This document shows positions 24,915 to 38,000 of a stretch of 64,000 bases of DNA, one piece after another. The stretch spans positions 2,728,001 to 2,792,000 of the forward strand of contig JAKSXM010000156.1 in NCBI GenBank assembly GCA_022575985.1, written 5' to 3'. Position 1 is the first letter of the stretch, and every line of letters starts with the position of its first letter. The stretch comes from Anagrus nilaparvatae. Taxonomy: Eukaryota > Arthropoda > Insecta > Hymenoptera > Mymaridae. The notes under the pieces are model-generated. The model saw nothing but the letters and a program-made list of their open reading frames with translations, had not been told where the DNA came from and did no database searches. Both the position numbers and the translations under genes were made by a program.

Positions 24915-27900
24915 TTAACTATTTTCACTATTTACAAAACTACTTTTATCAAAAATTTCATAAAACTCATTATAATTATTTTTTTGTTCAATCCATTTAT
25001 TGAGAATCTCTTGAACGTATTCAACGTCAATCTAAAAACAATAACAATAATTAGAGTTTAATTTTAATTTAATTTCGCTTCATTTATACCTCTTTCTCGT
25101 TATTTTCAATATTTAAAGTTTTTAAAATAATATTTACATCAAATGCTAATATTTTAGCTTTCATATTTATCAACCAAAAAGATTCATATATTGGTCCAAT
25201 TACTATACATTCGATTTTATTAGGGAATCTGAAATAAAAATAAATTTTTTAAGTCAAAAGTATAATTGTAATTAAAAAATTCAAAATATAATTGTAATTT
25301 TTCTGATATGATAATAACTTTTTATATTTTTCAGTTACTGATTGTATGTTAACATCCCATGGAGCCGCAGTTCTCATTATTTGAGATTTTGCATCTTTTT
25401 TTTTGCTTTTCATATTTTCTAACATATTAACGAACTTTTTTTTATTCTTTTCTTTATCTTCTTGCGATATTTCAAGTTTTGCTTTTTTTGCTTGACTCGA
25501 TGTATTCACACAAGTACTTTCCAAATCTTGAATAGCGATATCACGATAATAACCACGTTCTTCTGAAGTTAAATTTTTCCAACGGTTATGCAATTCATTG
25601 GCTACTTCTACATTTGTGAAATTAGGATTTTCTTGGACAACTAAAATTTGTTTGTTATTAATTAATCAGATAAATATTTTAATACTTTATGAAAAGGCTA
25701 TTAAATACGTGAAAACGGAGCTTTTTATTAGCTAGGACATCCCTTTAAATTTGGCCCATGTTTTAAAAAGCGCAAAACTTGTCTATTACTTCTTAAATTT
25801 TTCACATTAAAAATGTAATTTTCCTGAAATTTATTAGATCTTAACAACTGCATGCGTTGTGAGACGGTTATCAAAATTTTTCGAGAATTTTCAAGTATTT
25901 GAAGATAAATTTTTAAAAAGACCTTAAAAATCGTAATAAAAAATACTTTTAAAAAACCCAAATTTTCGGTAAGCCCATAAAAAAATTTTAACTTTATTTC
26001 AGAGACTAAAATAATGGCCTCAGACAATTAATTTATAGTGTCTAAATTTATAATAAAAAATTGTTTTCAAATACCTTTTTTATCAAAAAGTAACAAATGT
26101 AAAAAAATTTCAAAAAAAAAATGACTATTTTTTTTTTTACAATATAAAGATGATAAAAATTGCAATCTTCCCTCAACTATTTTATCCTCTTAACTTTTAG
26201 AAAAAATTTTCGGGTTTTTAAAAGCGAGTACTGAAATTAGTAACTCCATTAATATTTAAAGAAACTATAGAATTTCCCGATTTTGTATTAGATTCAAAAT
26301 ATTAATAAAAATTAGGATTTTCCTTATTTTTTAAAGAATTTTTTATTTAATAAAAATGGCTTCTGCGAAAATTTTTTGAGTTTTTGTAATATTAAAAATC
26401 TGTCTGTATGCAGTCTGTATGCTCCAAAAATTAAAAAATGTCGAAAAAGTTTAATATATAAACCAGACCACGTAGGACTATCTAAAAATTTAATATTTAT
26501 AATTTTTTTTATATGCATGTTATAAGAGTTCTTTTTGACAAGTAAGTCCGTTTTTACGTCTTTTACCTCTTACAAGTACTAATTAAAAAATAAATATTTA
26601 CTTTCAGATCTCATTTCTTTACAAAATTTACTAAAAGTTAAAATACTATTTTCATTGTAACCAGCATTATCACCAGCAAAAGTTTTTTCTTCATTTTTAT
26701 TATTTTTAATTTCCTACAATAATTTTTAAATATTTAAGTTACATATAATAGAAAACTAAATTTTGACAAAATTTTGATAAAATTTAAAGTTACTTTTTCC
26801 ATTAATGGTGTATTTTTAGAAACTGTATTGGATCCCTCTTTTTTTAAAGTTTTTGTTTTGTTTGTTTCGCTCTTACCCATTATATCTTTCCATTCAAACT
26901 TAGTTTTTTCAGGAAAATCTTCAAAAATCATATCATTATTATTTGGACTATTCTCGTCATCTGTATGCACAACTTTTTCTTGAACGTCTTTGCGATAATC
27001 AAATAACTCTGAAGTTTGTGCCTCTTCAAGCTCAAATGATTTGTTTGAATCATTTTTAAAAATTGAAAAATCTGTACTCTTTGTTAACATTTTTTTATTA
27101 CCTAATACCATTCCGCTCTAAAATGTTTATATTGTTAAATAAAAATAGTATTTATTTGCTAGCCATACTAATCACGCCCAAAATTTAAATTTCTTTTTCC
27201 GAGGATAAAAACTCATAACTGGTTTGTATAAACACAACCAAAATGCATGGAACATGTTTACTTACACCGGGAGAAAAGATCCACGCTGCGCATGGATTTC
27301 GGTCACGTAAGCCGTGACTCGAAAATGTTACGTTAGACTTTGTAAAAAAGTCACGTGATGACACCAAATATACAAATTAGCGTCTGCTATAGTTCAGTTT
27401 TCTATTAAAATAGTGTGCTGCTGTGTTATTTAGTTTTTTATATATTAAATTAATTATTTTCTCTTTATTTAATAATATCTTTTAATAAATATAATATGTA
27501 TTTAAATATTTCAGCGTGGGTAATATTATTATTTTAAGATGTGTAAATTTTAGAATTTAAAAAGTTATTCGTTATTATAATAACGAGAATAAATTATAGA
27601 ATACAGATATAATTATAAATTGATAAATCTAAAAAAAATATATATGTGATATTTAATAAAATATATTTTTTTTAGAAATGAAAAAATAATTAAGGAATGA
27701 AACATGCATAACTAAAAGTTACTTTTGTAATTAAAAATAAATAAATTTTTGAGAGACAGGTGTAAATAACGAATAACTTTTTAAATTCTAAAATTTACAC
27801 ATCTTAAAATAATAATATTACCCACGCTGAAATATTTAAATACATATTATATTTATTAAAAGATATTATTAAATAAAGAGAAAATAATTAATTTAATATA

Positions 27901-30900
27901 TAAAAAACTAAATAACACAGCAGCACACTATTTTAATAGAAAACTGAACTATAGCAGACGCTAATTTGTATATTTGGTGTCATCACGTGACTTTTTTACA
28001 AAGTCTAACGTAACATTTTCGAGTCACGGCTTACGTGACCGAAATCCATGCGCAGCGTGGATCTTTTCTCCCGGTGTACAGCTCAGCATAGACATACACA
28101 AATTACAATACAATTTGCTATTTTTATAATTTGTAATTACCATATTTACTAAATGTTAAGATTCTGAAACCAAAATATTCTGATTCCCTAAACGCGCATT
28201 ATTCTAGCTTCATAAATCAATAATATTCTAAGTATATACCTAAACCAAGATTATTCCAAGTCCCTAAATCAAAATTATTCTAAGTCCCATTTTACCCTTC
28301 CCCTTAAATTGGACAGAATTGACTCCCCCTTAAGTCGGACAAAATGTGACGACTTTAAGAAAATTTGACCCCCCCCCCCCTTGATTTTCCGATTTCCAGG
28401 GTATCTCCTTCCTATAAATATTTTCTATGTTAAAAATAGGTGGTATATTTGTTTTTCAACCCGCTGATTATTAATCCGGGGTCCGTTTTGCAAATTTTGC
28501 GGCCAATTTTTTTTTATAAACAAATTATTGCAAAATTGGCAAAAAATCAAAATTTAAAATTAACTGTAGCTAACGGATTATAAAATCCTAAAAAAAATTT
28601 TGTTTTTTTAATTTTTACCTATATAAACCGAATTTGAAAAACATAAATACCACCTACTTTTATTCTCGGAAAAATAAATTTAAATTTTGGGCCTGATTAG
28701 TATGGCTGGAGACTGCATTAAAATAATTTTAATGTAAATTTATTTATTTTTTATATTTAAAATATAATAAACATACTTGCAAACCAGGTATTTGACCTTT
28801 TGACCACCTCAACATGTTTTCTTCTTCATTGTTCGATGTATTATGACTTGATTTGCTTTTGATATTTTCAGATTCTAAATCTACTTGCTGATTATTATTA
28901 TTACTGCTGTTTATTAATGACTCATCTTTACTTTTTTGTAAAATTTTATGGCTATTCATAAAAATATCTTCCATATCAAAATCTTCTCCCAAATCAACTT
29001 TGGGTAATTGTGATAATCTTTCTGACTCTGCAATATTTTTTACTTCTTCCGAATTTGGAAATTTTATAATTTCAAGTGATCCTTGTTTTTCAATACTAAA
29101 AGGTTCTATTTCAGATGGAAAACTAATTAATGTTTCTAAACTTTTTTCATTTTCTTTGTCTCTATCACCTTGATTTTCTAAATTAATAAGTTTTGTATTA
29201 GATAAGCTATTGTCAATCCTATTTTTTTTTGCACAATCTTCATCTTCGTTAGATTCAGGTTCACTTAAAATAGGTTCATTAAAATTTTGAAAGAACTCAT
29301 TATTAAAATCAAGTTCGTTTGTAATATTAACTGTTAAATTATCTAAAAAAATGTTTTTTTCACAATTAAGTTAATGATATAAAATAAATATTAAAAATGT
29401 TAAATTTACCATTTAATGGACTGATTTTTCTTTTTTTACATGCAGGCCATTCAGTTTCTAAATCTAATTTATTTTTAGTATTTTCGGGAATATTCTCATC
29501 GTTACTAATTACTGAGTCTTGAGAAGATTGTAGATTATAATATTTTAATAGTAATTTATCAATTTGATCAATAATAAAACTCTAAAAATAATTTTAAGTT
29601 AAAATCAAAAAAATCGTTTCTATTTTAATTTAAATTTTATTTTAATTTAATAATGATTTCTACCTCATTATGAAGAAAAATTTTATCTTTATTAGGTTCT
29701 AAATTAATATCAAGCATCGAAGGATCTACTTTTAATGTAATACAATAAATGAATTTTTGGAGATTGGTTTGATTCACTTCAAAATATTCCATGATTCTTT
29801 TTAAAATTTTCTGAAATTGAAAGAAACTTTTTATAATACATATTCAAGGTATTAAATTAAATGTTTATTTATACCTTTTCTATCAGTTTAGACTTAATAG
29901 GTCTTTCATTAACACAAATAAATTGTAATCCATTTTGAATAACAGTTTCTGTATTATTTAAATTTTTTTTTGGAATTATTAAACTAATTTCAACCTGTTT
30001 AAATTTTTATATTTTAAAAATCTCAACAAAAATTATAATTTAATTAAAATTGAACTTACTTTATCAAGACTTTTATTAATATATTCTAATTTATTAAAAA
30101 ATTGTATTCCAATTACATTTTGAAAAGCTTCTAAAAAAGTTTGACAGCTTAATTTTGTGAATATAATTTTACTATTCACCCTAAATGTAAATCTTATTTT
30201 AGGCTGACAAATAGCAAAATTTTTTAACAATAATTCTATACTTTTTATTTCTAATTGAATTTTTTTATTATGTATTAAAATGTTCCTTCTAACTGGCATA
30301 TTTTTAAAAATATTTGCCACTAGCACACAAGTTCCTATAAGTATAAAAAGTAATTAAAAAATAGTTTTGCTTTGTTCATTTTCAATATACCATTTAATCC
30401 ATGAGTAGGCTCCATTGAAACAATTGTACCATTATGATCTAACTTGTAGCAAGTCATTATTTCATCGTTACTAGTTTTAGTTAGTACCGAAACTTCACCT
30501 ACTTTACAAATTGCATTTAAACCTTCACCTCGGAAACCATAACTAGTTAAAAAATCTGTAAGCATAATGAATCTGTAAACGTAACTCTTAAATAGGATTG
30601 TGAATGCTTTAAGAATTAATTATGAATAATTAACCCAATAAATAAATTATACAATTTAAAAAAAAAAGGATTTATTATTATTTAATGGAAACTATTTTAT
30701 TTTTAATCTTTATTACTGATTGTAAACAGTTTATTTTTATATAAATTATTAAATACTAAGCGCTATGAAAATAATCTATAAACAGAGTACCTTCAATACT
30801 TTTGAAATAAAAATTTATTATATTTTAATTAAGAGTACCAAATAAATATAAATTGCATACCAATGTCTTTGAAATCTTTAATTTTTGATGTGTATGATGG

Positions 30901-31194
30901 TAATGCCATGAATTCAGTATCATCTTTACTAATTCCATAACCGTCATCCTTAACTTCGATAAGTTTAAATCCATTTTCTGACTTTAAAATTTAAAATTAA
31001 TTGTTTCTAAACCAGAATGATTATTATTAGAAAATATTCTTTAAAAATGTACTTACAAGGTTAACTTCAATGTGTTTTGCACTAGCATCTAAGGAATTTT
31101 CAACTAATTCTTTAACAGCACTAAAAATTGAAGTAATTACTTGGGTACTTTTTATTAATTTTATTGTATCTGTACTTAATGGTTTGATTGACAT
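24915..31194 (-). CDS. PMS1: PMS1-type MutL homologue with HMG box
   Basis: MutL-family mismatch-repair protein expected to pair with MLH1 in the nucleus. Thirteen exons: 31194-31057, 30981-30861, 30555-30391, 30334-30060, 29994-29875, 29810-29664, 29581-29410, 29342-28777, 27117-26794, 26713-26602, 25640-25319, 25228-25090 and 25031-24915, about 905 residues (human 932). The N-terminal GHKL ATPase is clear: VKELVENSLDASAKHIEV, VKDDGYGI, SYGFRGEGLNAIC, then NMPVRRN. An acidic, Asn/Ser-rich linker follows. An HMG box (FSKFCKEMRS, then NELHNRWKNLTSEERGYYRD) identifies PMS1 rather than PMS2 or MLH1. I see no PMS2-type endonuclease motif in the C terminus. The donor ending exon 11 (GTTATT) is weak and chosen for phase. 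Intron 8 carries nested mobile elements. The start faces GATAD1 491 bases away. Confidence 0.92.
27161..28707. mobile_element. Older TIR element in PMS1 intron 8
   Basis: The outer ends AGCCATACTAATCACGCCCA and, reverse complemented, AGCCATACTAATCAGGCCCA are inverted copies continuing through AAAATTTAAATTT and a CCGAGGATAAAA block (near 27202 and, inverted, near 28660). It fills almost all of the 1,659 bp intron. It has been interrupted by the 27265-28076 element. A related 'tcctcggaaaaagaaattta' scrap near 10268 suggests other copies. No coding sequence is evident; a C-tract occurs near 28370. Confidence 0.6.
27265..28076. mobile_element. Near-perfect palindromic MITE, Tc1/mariner-like
   Basis: Begins CACCGGGAGAAAAGATCC and ends with its exact reverse complement, flanked on both sides by TA. 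Arms of about 310 bases (27265-27575 and about 27764-28076) look essentially identical over their length, including an ATCCACGCTGCGCATGGAT centre piece and the 'agtcacggcttacgtgac' stretch. The 190 bp loop has no reading frame. The near identity of the arms implies recent insertion or active arm homogenisation. Superfamily is inferred from the TA duplication. Confidence 0.8.
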
Positions 31195-31685
31195 TGTTGA
31201 AGATTTTTTCTATTTGACATAAAATTAATTAAACGCTAATTTGTTTATTATGCATCATAAATTGTAAGCACACAAATAAGCTTACTTAATAATTTTTTCT
31301 TTATAAAATAAAATAAAATTAATAATTGATAAAAACAACAAGTTTTTGGATATTCTGACTTTATTGTTTTTATAAAAAACAATAACAAATGTTTCTCGCG
31401 GTAATTTTTAAAAATTTAAGGTTGTTTCTTACTTATCAACCGTGGAACGGAGAGTTGTGGACAAATTCACAATAATCTTTTATGGATAAAGTAGAATTCA
31501 AGGTTAGGATGACTTGTTTGTAAATCAAAAAAAAATTATTTCAAAAAATTTTTGTTTTTGACATAAGTTTTACTTTTAAAAGTTATGTTTAATTTATTTC
31601 AAACTCGCTACACTTGTTGGTCAAGTAAATTTATGAAAAAAAAATAAAATATTGTTCAAAAAGATAATTAGTAAATAGTAAACGA
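31195..31685. promoter_or_regulatory. Divergent promoter region of PMS1 and GATAD1
   Basis: The two start codons face away from each other across 491 bases, so this short region should contain both promoters and both 5' leaders. Both genes act in the nucleus, but coregulation is only inferred. I see no TATA box that stands out from the AT-rich background. A slightly GC-richer patch lies near 31438-31460 (caaccgtggaacggagagttgtgg). Confidence 0.45.
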
Positions 31686-32514
31686 ATGCCTCTTGGAGTG
31701 AAACCAGAATGTATAAAATGCGGTGCCCAAGAAACTCCGTTGTGGCATGCAACGGATACTGGTAGCATTTGCAATGATTGTCTTGAAAAAGATAAAAACA
31801 TTAATAAAATTAATACAACGGAAGATGAACAACCAGCCAATCTAAAGCAGCCTAGAAAAAGTACCAGAGTTACAAAGTACAGTAAGCCTGGTGCCCAAAA
31901 CTTTAAAAATTTAACAAAAAGTAAAGGGCGAAGGCATATTTTTAAGAAAACAGTTAGTTTAATAGATTTCAATTAATTTCACTTGATTAATATCTAAAGA
32001 AATTTAATATGATTCTTTAAATTCTAGCCAACCAAGTCACCAACAGCTACTGCTACTCCTGTTACTACAAATTATGTATTTTATAAGGGTTCTTACTTTC
32101 AAGTCGGGGATATTGTATCGATGCAAGATATTGATGGAGGAATATATTATGCACAAATACGAGGCTTATTAACTGACCAATATTGTGAAAAAAGTGCAGC
32201 TGTAACTTGGCTTTTACCTACTGCAGCAAGGTTTTTATTAATCTTTCTTTTGAACTAACCTAATGCGTCAAAAATTAATTTAAATTCTTAATTTTAGTCC
32301 TCCTCCAGAAGAAGGATTTACCCCTGAAACATATATTATAGGTCCAGAAGAAGATTTACCTAGAAAATTAGAACACATGGAATTTGTAATGCATGCTCCA
32401 TCAGATTATTTTAAATTAAAAAATTCTCCATACCCACCAGCCTTAGCAGAAGGAGGCAATGGTTATATTTGGACTACACTTGGGAATGAAGCTAATTTAA
32501 AATATAATAAGTAA
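31686..32514 (+). CDS. GATAD1: GATA zinc-finger domain protein 1 (GATAD1)
   Basis: Chromatin-associated protein that reads H3K4me3-marked regions as part of a histone-demethylase/deacetylase assembly in vertebrates. Three exons: 31686-31952, 32028-32230 and 32298-32514, 228 residues (human 269). A single GATA-type finger lies at residues 8-32: C-x2-C in PECIKCGAQETPLWH, then NDCLEKD with the partner C-x2-C. A basic linker (KGRRHIFKK) leads into the conserved C-terminal domain (FYKGSYFQVGDIVSMQDIDG, VTWLLPT, EHMEFVMHAPSDYFK). The first methionine sits directly before the conserved PLGVKPECIKC. It converges on the AP-3 sigma gene. Confidence 0.93.
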
Positions 32515-33211
32515 TAGAAATATTAATTTTGTATATATTGTACATAATTCTTTGTTGGTATAAAATAATTTAAAAGTTCTGTGATTTTTTAAGTAATTAT
32601 AAAAAATCATTCTTATAAATTCTAAAAAATGAATAATTATTCTGTATGTATGTAAAAAAATAAGTAAAGTATTTATAAAAATTTAACAATATTTTCTTTT
32701 TATTTATACATTGAAATACACATTTGTTCAACTTTTTTATAAATTTTTTTAAAAAATAAAAAAAGATTCAAAGAGTCAAAAAAAACTTTGGAAAAGCTTA
32801 AACATTTAATTTTTAATATATATATATAATACATATTTTTTAAAATTACAATTTTATTTATTTATTTTTTTTTTCTTTTTCTTTCTTTTCTTTTTTTTTT
32901 TTTCATAAACCTTCAACCAACTTTTTGTAAACATTTCTTTTGGCAATATTGCTTGTAATTTTATTTTTAATTACATTTTAATTTTCTGAACACAAAGTTA
33001 ATCTAAAAAATGTTTTTCTTATTTATGTATATTAAAATTCAAAAATTATTTGTCAAACTTAACTTCCATAATAACTGGACATTGTATACGATGAAATTAA
33101 CAACGAATTTTCACTAACATGAGTTGAAAGAAAATAGGTTTCTGTACTTTCATTTATGAAGAGGAAACTTTCAGGAATCAGTCAGCTTTGTGCTAACGAA
33201 TTAACGCCTGG
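32515..33211. other. Convergent 3' spacer between GATAD1 and AP-3 sigma
   Basis: About 700 bases containing the 3' ends of two facing genes. A CAAAAAATAAAAAAAG stretch near 32750 and a long pyrimidine tract (about 32862-32905) on the plus strand are the visible features. AATAAG near 32665 could serve GATAD1. No gene or repeat family is recognised. Confidence 0.4.
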
Positions 33212-33908
33212 TCAGAATTTTAAATCTTTGATGGCTTGAGGTAAATCAGGTAATTTCATATCTTTTATTTGTTGTGGAATGTTCATATTTTTTACTGCTG
33301 ATACTGCTCTTGCTGGAGCAGCCGTAATTCCTGCCTGTAAATTATTAAATTTTGTTATTTTTTTAGTCATTTTTTTTATCAAATCAATATTACCTCTTGT
33401 TTTTCTAATCTATTTTGATCCTCAATCCTTGATAAGATTTCTGTCATATTGGTTTCTAAAACCATACCACCCATGACTAACTCATTAAGAATATAATGAA
33501 CTTTATCGACATGAAAAATAAGATCTAATTCACAAACATTCTCAAAACACTTATCCAATGTTTCAACAAAAACTTGAATTAAATCTAGTATTCCAAGTTC
33601 TGATTCAGAACTATCAACACAAAATACAAAATATAAAGTTGCATAATGTCGATATATTAATTTGTAACCTGAACCACCAATTAGACTTCCGCCTTCTAAA
33701 AAATTACAAACATTATCATCACGTTTGGAAACCAATTGAAAAGTTTCTTTAATTATCTGTTGTTGCATATCTTCATTCTATAAAAAAAAAAATAAATATT
33801 TCATCTATTTGGACAAAATTGTAAATAGAGTGTACATACAAAATATTGATAAAATTTAGAAAGCCTAGGCTTTCCGTGATTATTAAATACTAAAATAGCT
33901 TTAATCAT
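33212..33908 (-). CDS. AP-3 complex subunit sigma
   Basis: Small sigma subunit of the AP-3 adaptor coat, which sorts cargo to lysosomes and lysosome-related organelles; the Drosophila counterpart is orange. Three exons in phase 0: 33908-33840, 33777-33394 and 33334-33212, giving 191 residues against about 193 in mammals. It starts MIKAILVFNNHGKPRLSKFY, the sigma-adaptin signature, followed by the longin fold (KLIYRHYATLYFVFCVDSSE, LGILDLIQVFVETLDKCF, FHVDKVHYILNELVMGGMVL). The 40-residue tail after the core (AGITAAPARAVSAVKNMNIP) is specific to AP-3 sigma and separates it from AP-1 and AP-2 sigma. The upstream flank to 35023 carries no further gene. Confidence 0.95.
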
Positions 33909-35023
33909 TATTTAATTTTCATATTAGACTTAAAACGATAATAATAATTAAACTATTAAAATTGATTTAAATTAACCATATTTTTAATTCATTTGAAAAA
34001 TTTTAGCTAAATTAAAAAAAATAGGAAATAAAACTTTTTTATTTTGTTTGAGACTTATATGATCTGTGTAAATTAAATTAATCTAAATTTTTAATTTATA
34101 CAAATAGACTTTATTTTAATTTTTTTAACTCCGAAACTGTTTCACTGTTTATTAAAAACCCAGCATAACTATAACCTCTAAAATAGTTCTTTGATTTGAT
34201 TTTATATGAAAAGGAGGGGACAGGTCACAGGTCACAGGAGTTGCGACGACAGTCAACATTTTGCTAAAATGTAATTTTATTCGGTAAATTGGTATACCTA
34301 CTCGTGTACGAAGTAATTTTTATTTTTAAATAATATATTTTTTTATTTTAATAAAATTAATGAAAGACTAATAAATAAGTATATTCATAATAAATTTATT
34401 TTTTGAAAAAGGTGAATATTTTTCTACAAACTTTGTTCACATTTATAATGGTTTTACACATATTAAATAATTAATTTATTAATTCTAAAACATTGCTAAG
34501 AAGTTTATTATAAAATCTACATTTAATTCCTGTAAATGACAAAAAAACAATTTTCTTATTTATATAAATGGCCATGCTTACATGAACAAAAGATTAATTA
34601 TAATATAAATAATTAACAATACAAACATTTATTTAATTAACACATTTGCTACTAAAAATTTTTAAATAAATTTTTCTCTATTTTGTGCTTCTACTTAATA
34701 ATTTTTAACATTTTTTGACTAATCGATTTATTAATGAAAAATATTTTATTATAAAACATTTTTAAAAATAATTAACTAAATGTAGTAAACCATAAATAAT
34801 GTTTAATTAAAAATGTTACATTTTATCTATCTAAAATTGTACAAAAAGTTAACGATTTATTTTAGTCTTCTCTACTATTATTAAATAATTTATTTAAACT
34901 TTTACAATTCAATGTAAAAAAAAACGTTAAAAAACCTTGACAAGTTTACTTGATAAATAAAAAATATCGCAGTCATATGAGTAATAAATCTATAATGGAA
35001 TAAAACCATCAAAATTAATTATT
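33909..35023. other. Spacer upstream of AP-3 sigma
   Basis: AT-rich sequence of 1.1 kb that should include the AP-3 sigma promoter and the 3' flank of the eEF1 delta gene. An exact tandem 'ggtcacaggtcacagg' occurs near 34224. No reading frame or repeat family is supported. Confidence 0.4.
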
Positions 35024-38000
35024 TTAAACTTTATTGAAAGCAGCAATATCAACGCTTTGAACGTAGTCTTCATTTTCTACAATTTTTTCAGTCAAATCGT
35101 CGACGGATACCTTATCATCTTCGACAACACATGAGATTTGAAGTTTACGAATACCATAAGCCAATGGCACCAATTTAGCTACAAAAATAAAAATGGAGTT
35201 TTGATGTACCAGTAAATGTGATTTGATGTAAAAAAAAAATAATAAAAGATTAATTACCTGCACCCCACAATAATCCATCCATTTCGATTTTTCTTACAAC
35301 TTCTTCCATCACTTTCATATCTGTTTCATCATCCCATGGTTTAATGTCAAGAATAATGTTAGATTTTGCAATCAAAACTGGTTCTAGAAACAAAACGGGA
35401 AAGAAAAATTATTATTGTTAAAAAAAATTAGCTTATTTTTTATTTACTTTTTGATTTTTTTGCGTTGTATGCTGCTAGTCTAGCTTCTCTAACCTTAGCA
35501 GCTTCTGCATCTTCTCCCTAAAATATTTAGGTATTGTAAATTATTAATTTTTAAAATGAATGTGTTTTACATTTGTTTAAATTATTTTAAATTTATGACT
35601 TGATTTCAAGTTGTACTAAATTTTACAATCATAATAATAAATTGTAAATTAACTTGTAAATTAATCAATTTTGGTTAAGATATTGATATACTATCGTGTA
35701 TAGTTAAATAAACAGTTGTTTTGCTTTAAAGTTCAATTATAAATCTTAATTAAAACTAATTTCATTTTTATTATATACTTTTTTTTTACTTTTAATTATT
35801 CAGCCAGTTATTATATTGTATTGTAATTATAGGATCATTGATCCTGTTGAAATGAATAAATAAATTAGTAAAAATTTCAAGTTGAAAAATCTTATTCAAG
35901 TAAAAGTATATTTATAAATAAATATGAATTTTTCGATTATTCATATCTAATATTCTGTATTATTATTTTGTATGAATTAAAATCAAGTAAGAAATTGAAT
36001 AATATTTACCTCAGAATCTGATCCAAAAAGATCTACATCGTCATCATCATCTTGCTTTTGATTTAATACTGCATTTTGTTTTGCAGGTTGAGAAGTTAAA
36101 TTTTGTGAATTGCTTGTATTTTTGCTTCCTTCTAAATCTTTTACTCGGATTTCCATTTTTTGTAACATGTTTTTTAAATCTTCAATAGCTATTACATCAC
36201 ATTATTTGAAATATTAATATAATTATTATTTAAGATATATTGTTTGATAGTTTATGAAAAAAATGTAAATATTGCTGATATTTTAATATGTAAAATTGCA
36301 ATTAATTCAAGTTTTATTATTAATTTAAATTTTCTACTTTAAGAATAATAAAAATATTAATTAACTAGACTCAAAAATGTTATTTTTTGTAAATACTTAG
36401 TTTGTTAGTTTTATTTCTTTTAATTTTTTAGAAATGTACATACTGTTTTTTAGATCTTGATTTTCTTTTTCAAGCTGACTTACTCGATTACCAATCCCAT
36501 AATCTGAAATTTCAGTTGCTGAAGCAATACTATTAATCTGTAAAAAATAGTTTTCATTTCAAATAAACAGTTGTTTTGTAACAATATTAGCCACAAAATT
36601 TTTATTAAAAAATTTTGTTAGAAATGGAGTTTAGGTATTAGTTAAATAAGGAAAAAAATAAAAATTTGAGTTTCCAAGCAGTTGTATAGAAAGTAAAAAC
36701 CCTACACTTTTTCATATGGTTCAACAGATGGTTTTTTAAAAAATTAAAATAAAAAAAAATAATCATCTGAGGGTAGAAAATATTAAAACAAAATGGATCA
36801 TTAAATACTTTTTCTACATAAATAAACTTTGTTCTAATGCAAGAATAAAATGAATACAAGCTTTTCAAAAAAGATTGCATGCTTAACAAACTAATACTCA
36901 CACATTGTAAAGACTGTTTAATGTGTTGTCGAGCCTTAGCGATTTCATTGACTAAATTTATACCATTAGGAGATATTTTGCAAATTAACTGTTGATTTTC
37001 CTGAATTGATCAATATTTATCTTTTTTTATGTATGAAATTTTTAAAACTAATTCATAAATAAGACTAATTTTTAAAACTAATTCATTAAACAAGAAAGTA
37101 AACTGATTTTAATTAATCAAAATATTAAGTTACAACAAACGTTTATCATTCATTATTAAAAATTATTTTGGTAAAAAAATCAACAAAGCAAAATTTAAAA
37201 AAAAACTGTAAGGCAAAAAATAAAAAACGAATAATTATGTGATAAAATAAAAAAGAAAGCTAACAGGTATTTATTTGTTAAAAAAAATTAAAGAGAATGA
37301 TATTACTAATAAAGATTACTTATAAAATTTGCAAGCAAACAAATTATAGCATTAACTAAGAATTAAAGAAAATTTTTTATAAAATGCAATGCAAGAGCTT
37401 ATGAAATAATAAATATATTTAAATTAAATTAAAAATAAAAAGCATTATTTTACATAATTAAAATTATTGATACTGCAAAAATAATTTGTGCAAATTAATA
37501 TTATATTTATAAATGTTTGATACCAGCCAACAATGATTGTACCTGGTTAGTAATTACTGCTTCTTTAATACAAGTTTTATTATCATCTACTAATAATTTT
37601 TGTTTTTTATCTGCCTTATTTTTTTTTTCTTTGGCTTTTTTTTTAGTCTCAGATTGATTGGTAGAAGCAATATTATTATCGATATCTTTATTATTAATAC
37701 TAATTTCAGTATTCTTCAAATCTTTTGAATTACGCTTAGATTTTTTAACAGTATCGTTAGTAATAGAATCAGTTTGGGAAACATTTTTATTTTCTTTAGT
37801 CTTTTTGGATTTTGACTTAGTTGAATTGTTAGTATTTGCAGGAGTTTCAGGTTTTGCTGATTGAAAAGCTTTATTAATGTTATTTAAATCTATCATGCTG
37901 TTATTCACCACCACCTTTGACTTCTTCCGTTAAAAATAGAACAAACAAGTAAATAGTTTTAAAATTTATAATTTTTTTTTATTATTGAAATATTATAGCA

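Noticed and set aside
31631..31972. Minus-strand open frame of 113 codons
   Set aside because: Antisense to GATAD1 exon 1.
33558..33752. Plus-strand open frame
   Set aside because: Antisense to the AP-3 sigma exon 2.
37658..37864. Hydrophobic plus-strand open frame
   Set aside because: Antisense of the Lys-rich eEF1 delta exon, which produces artificial Leu/Phe runs.
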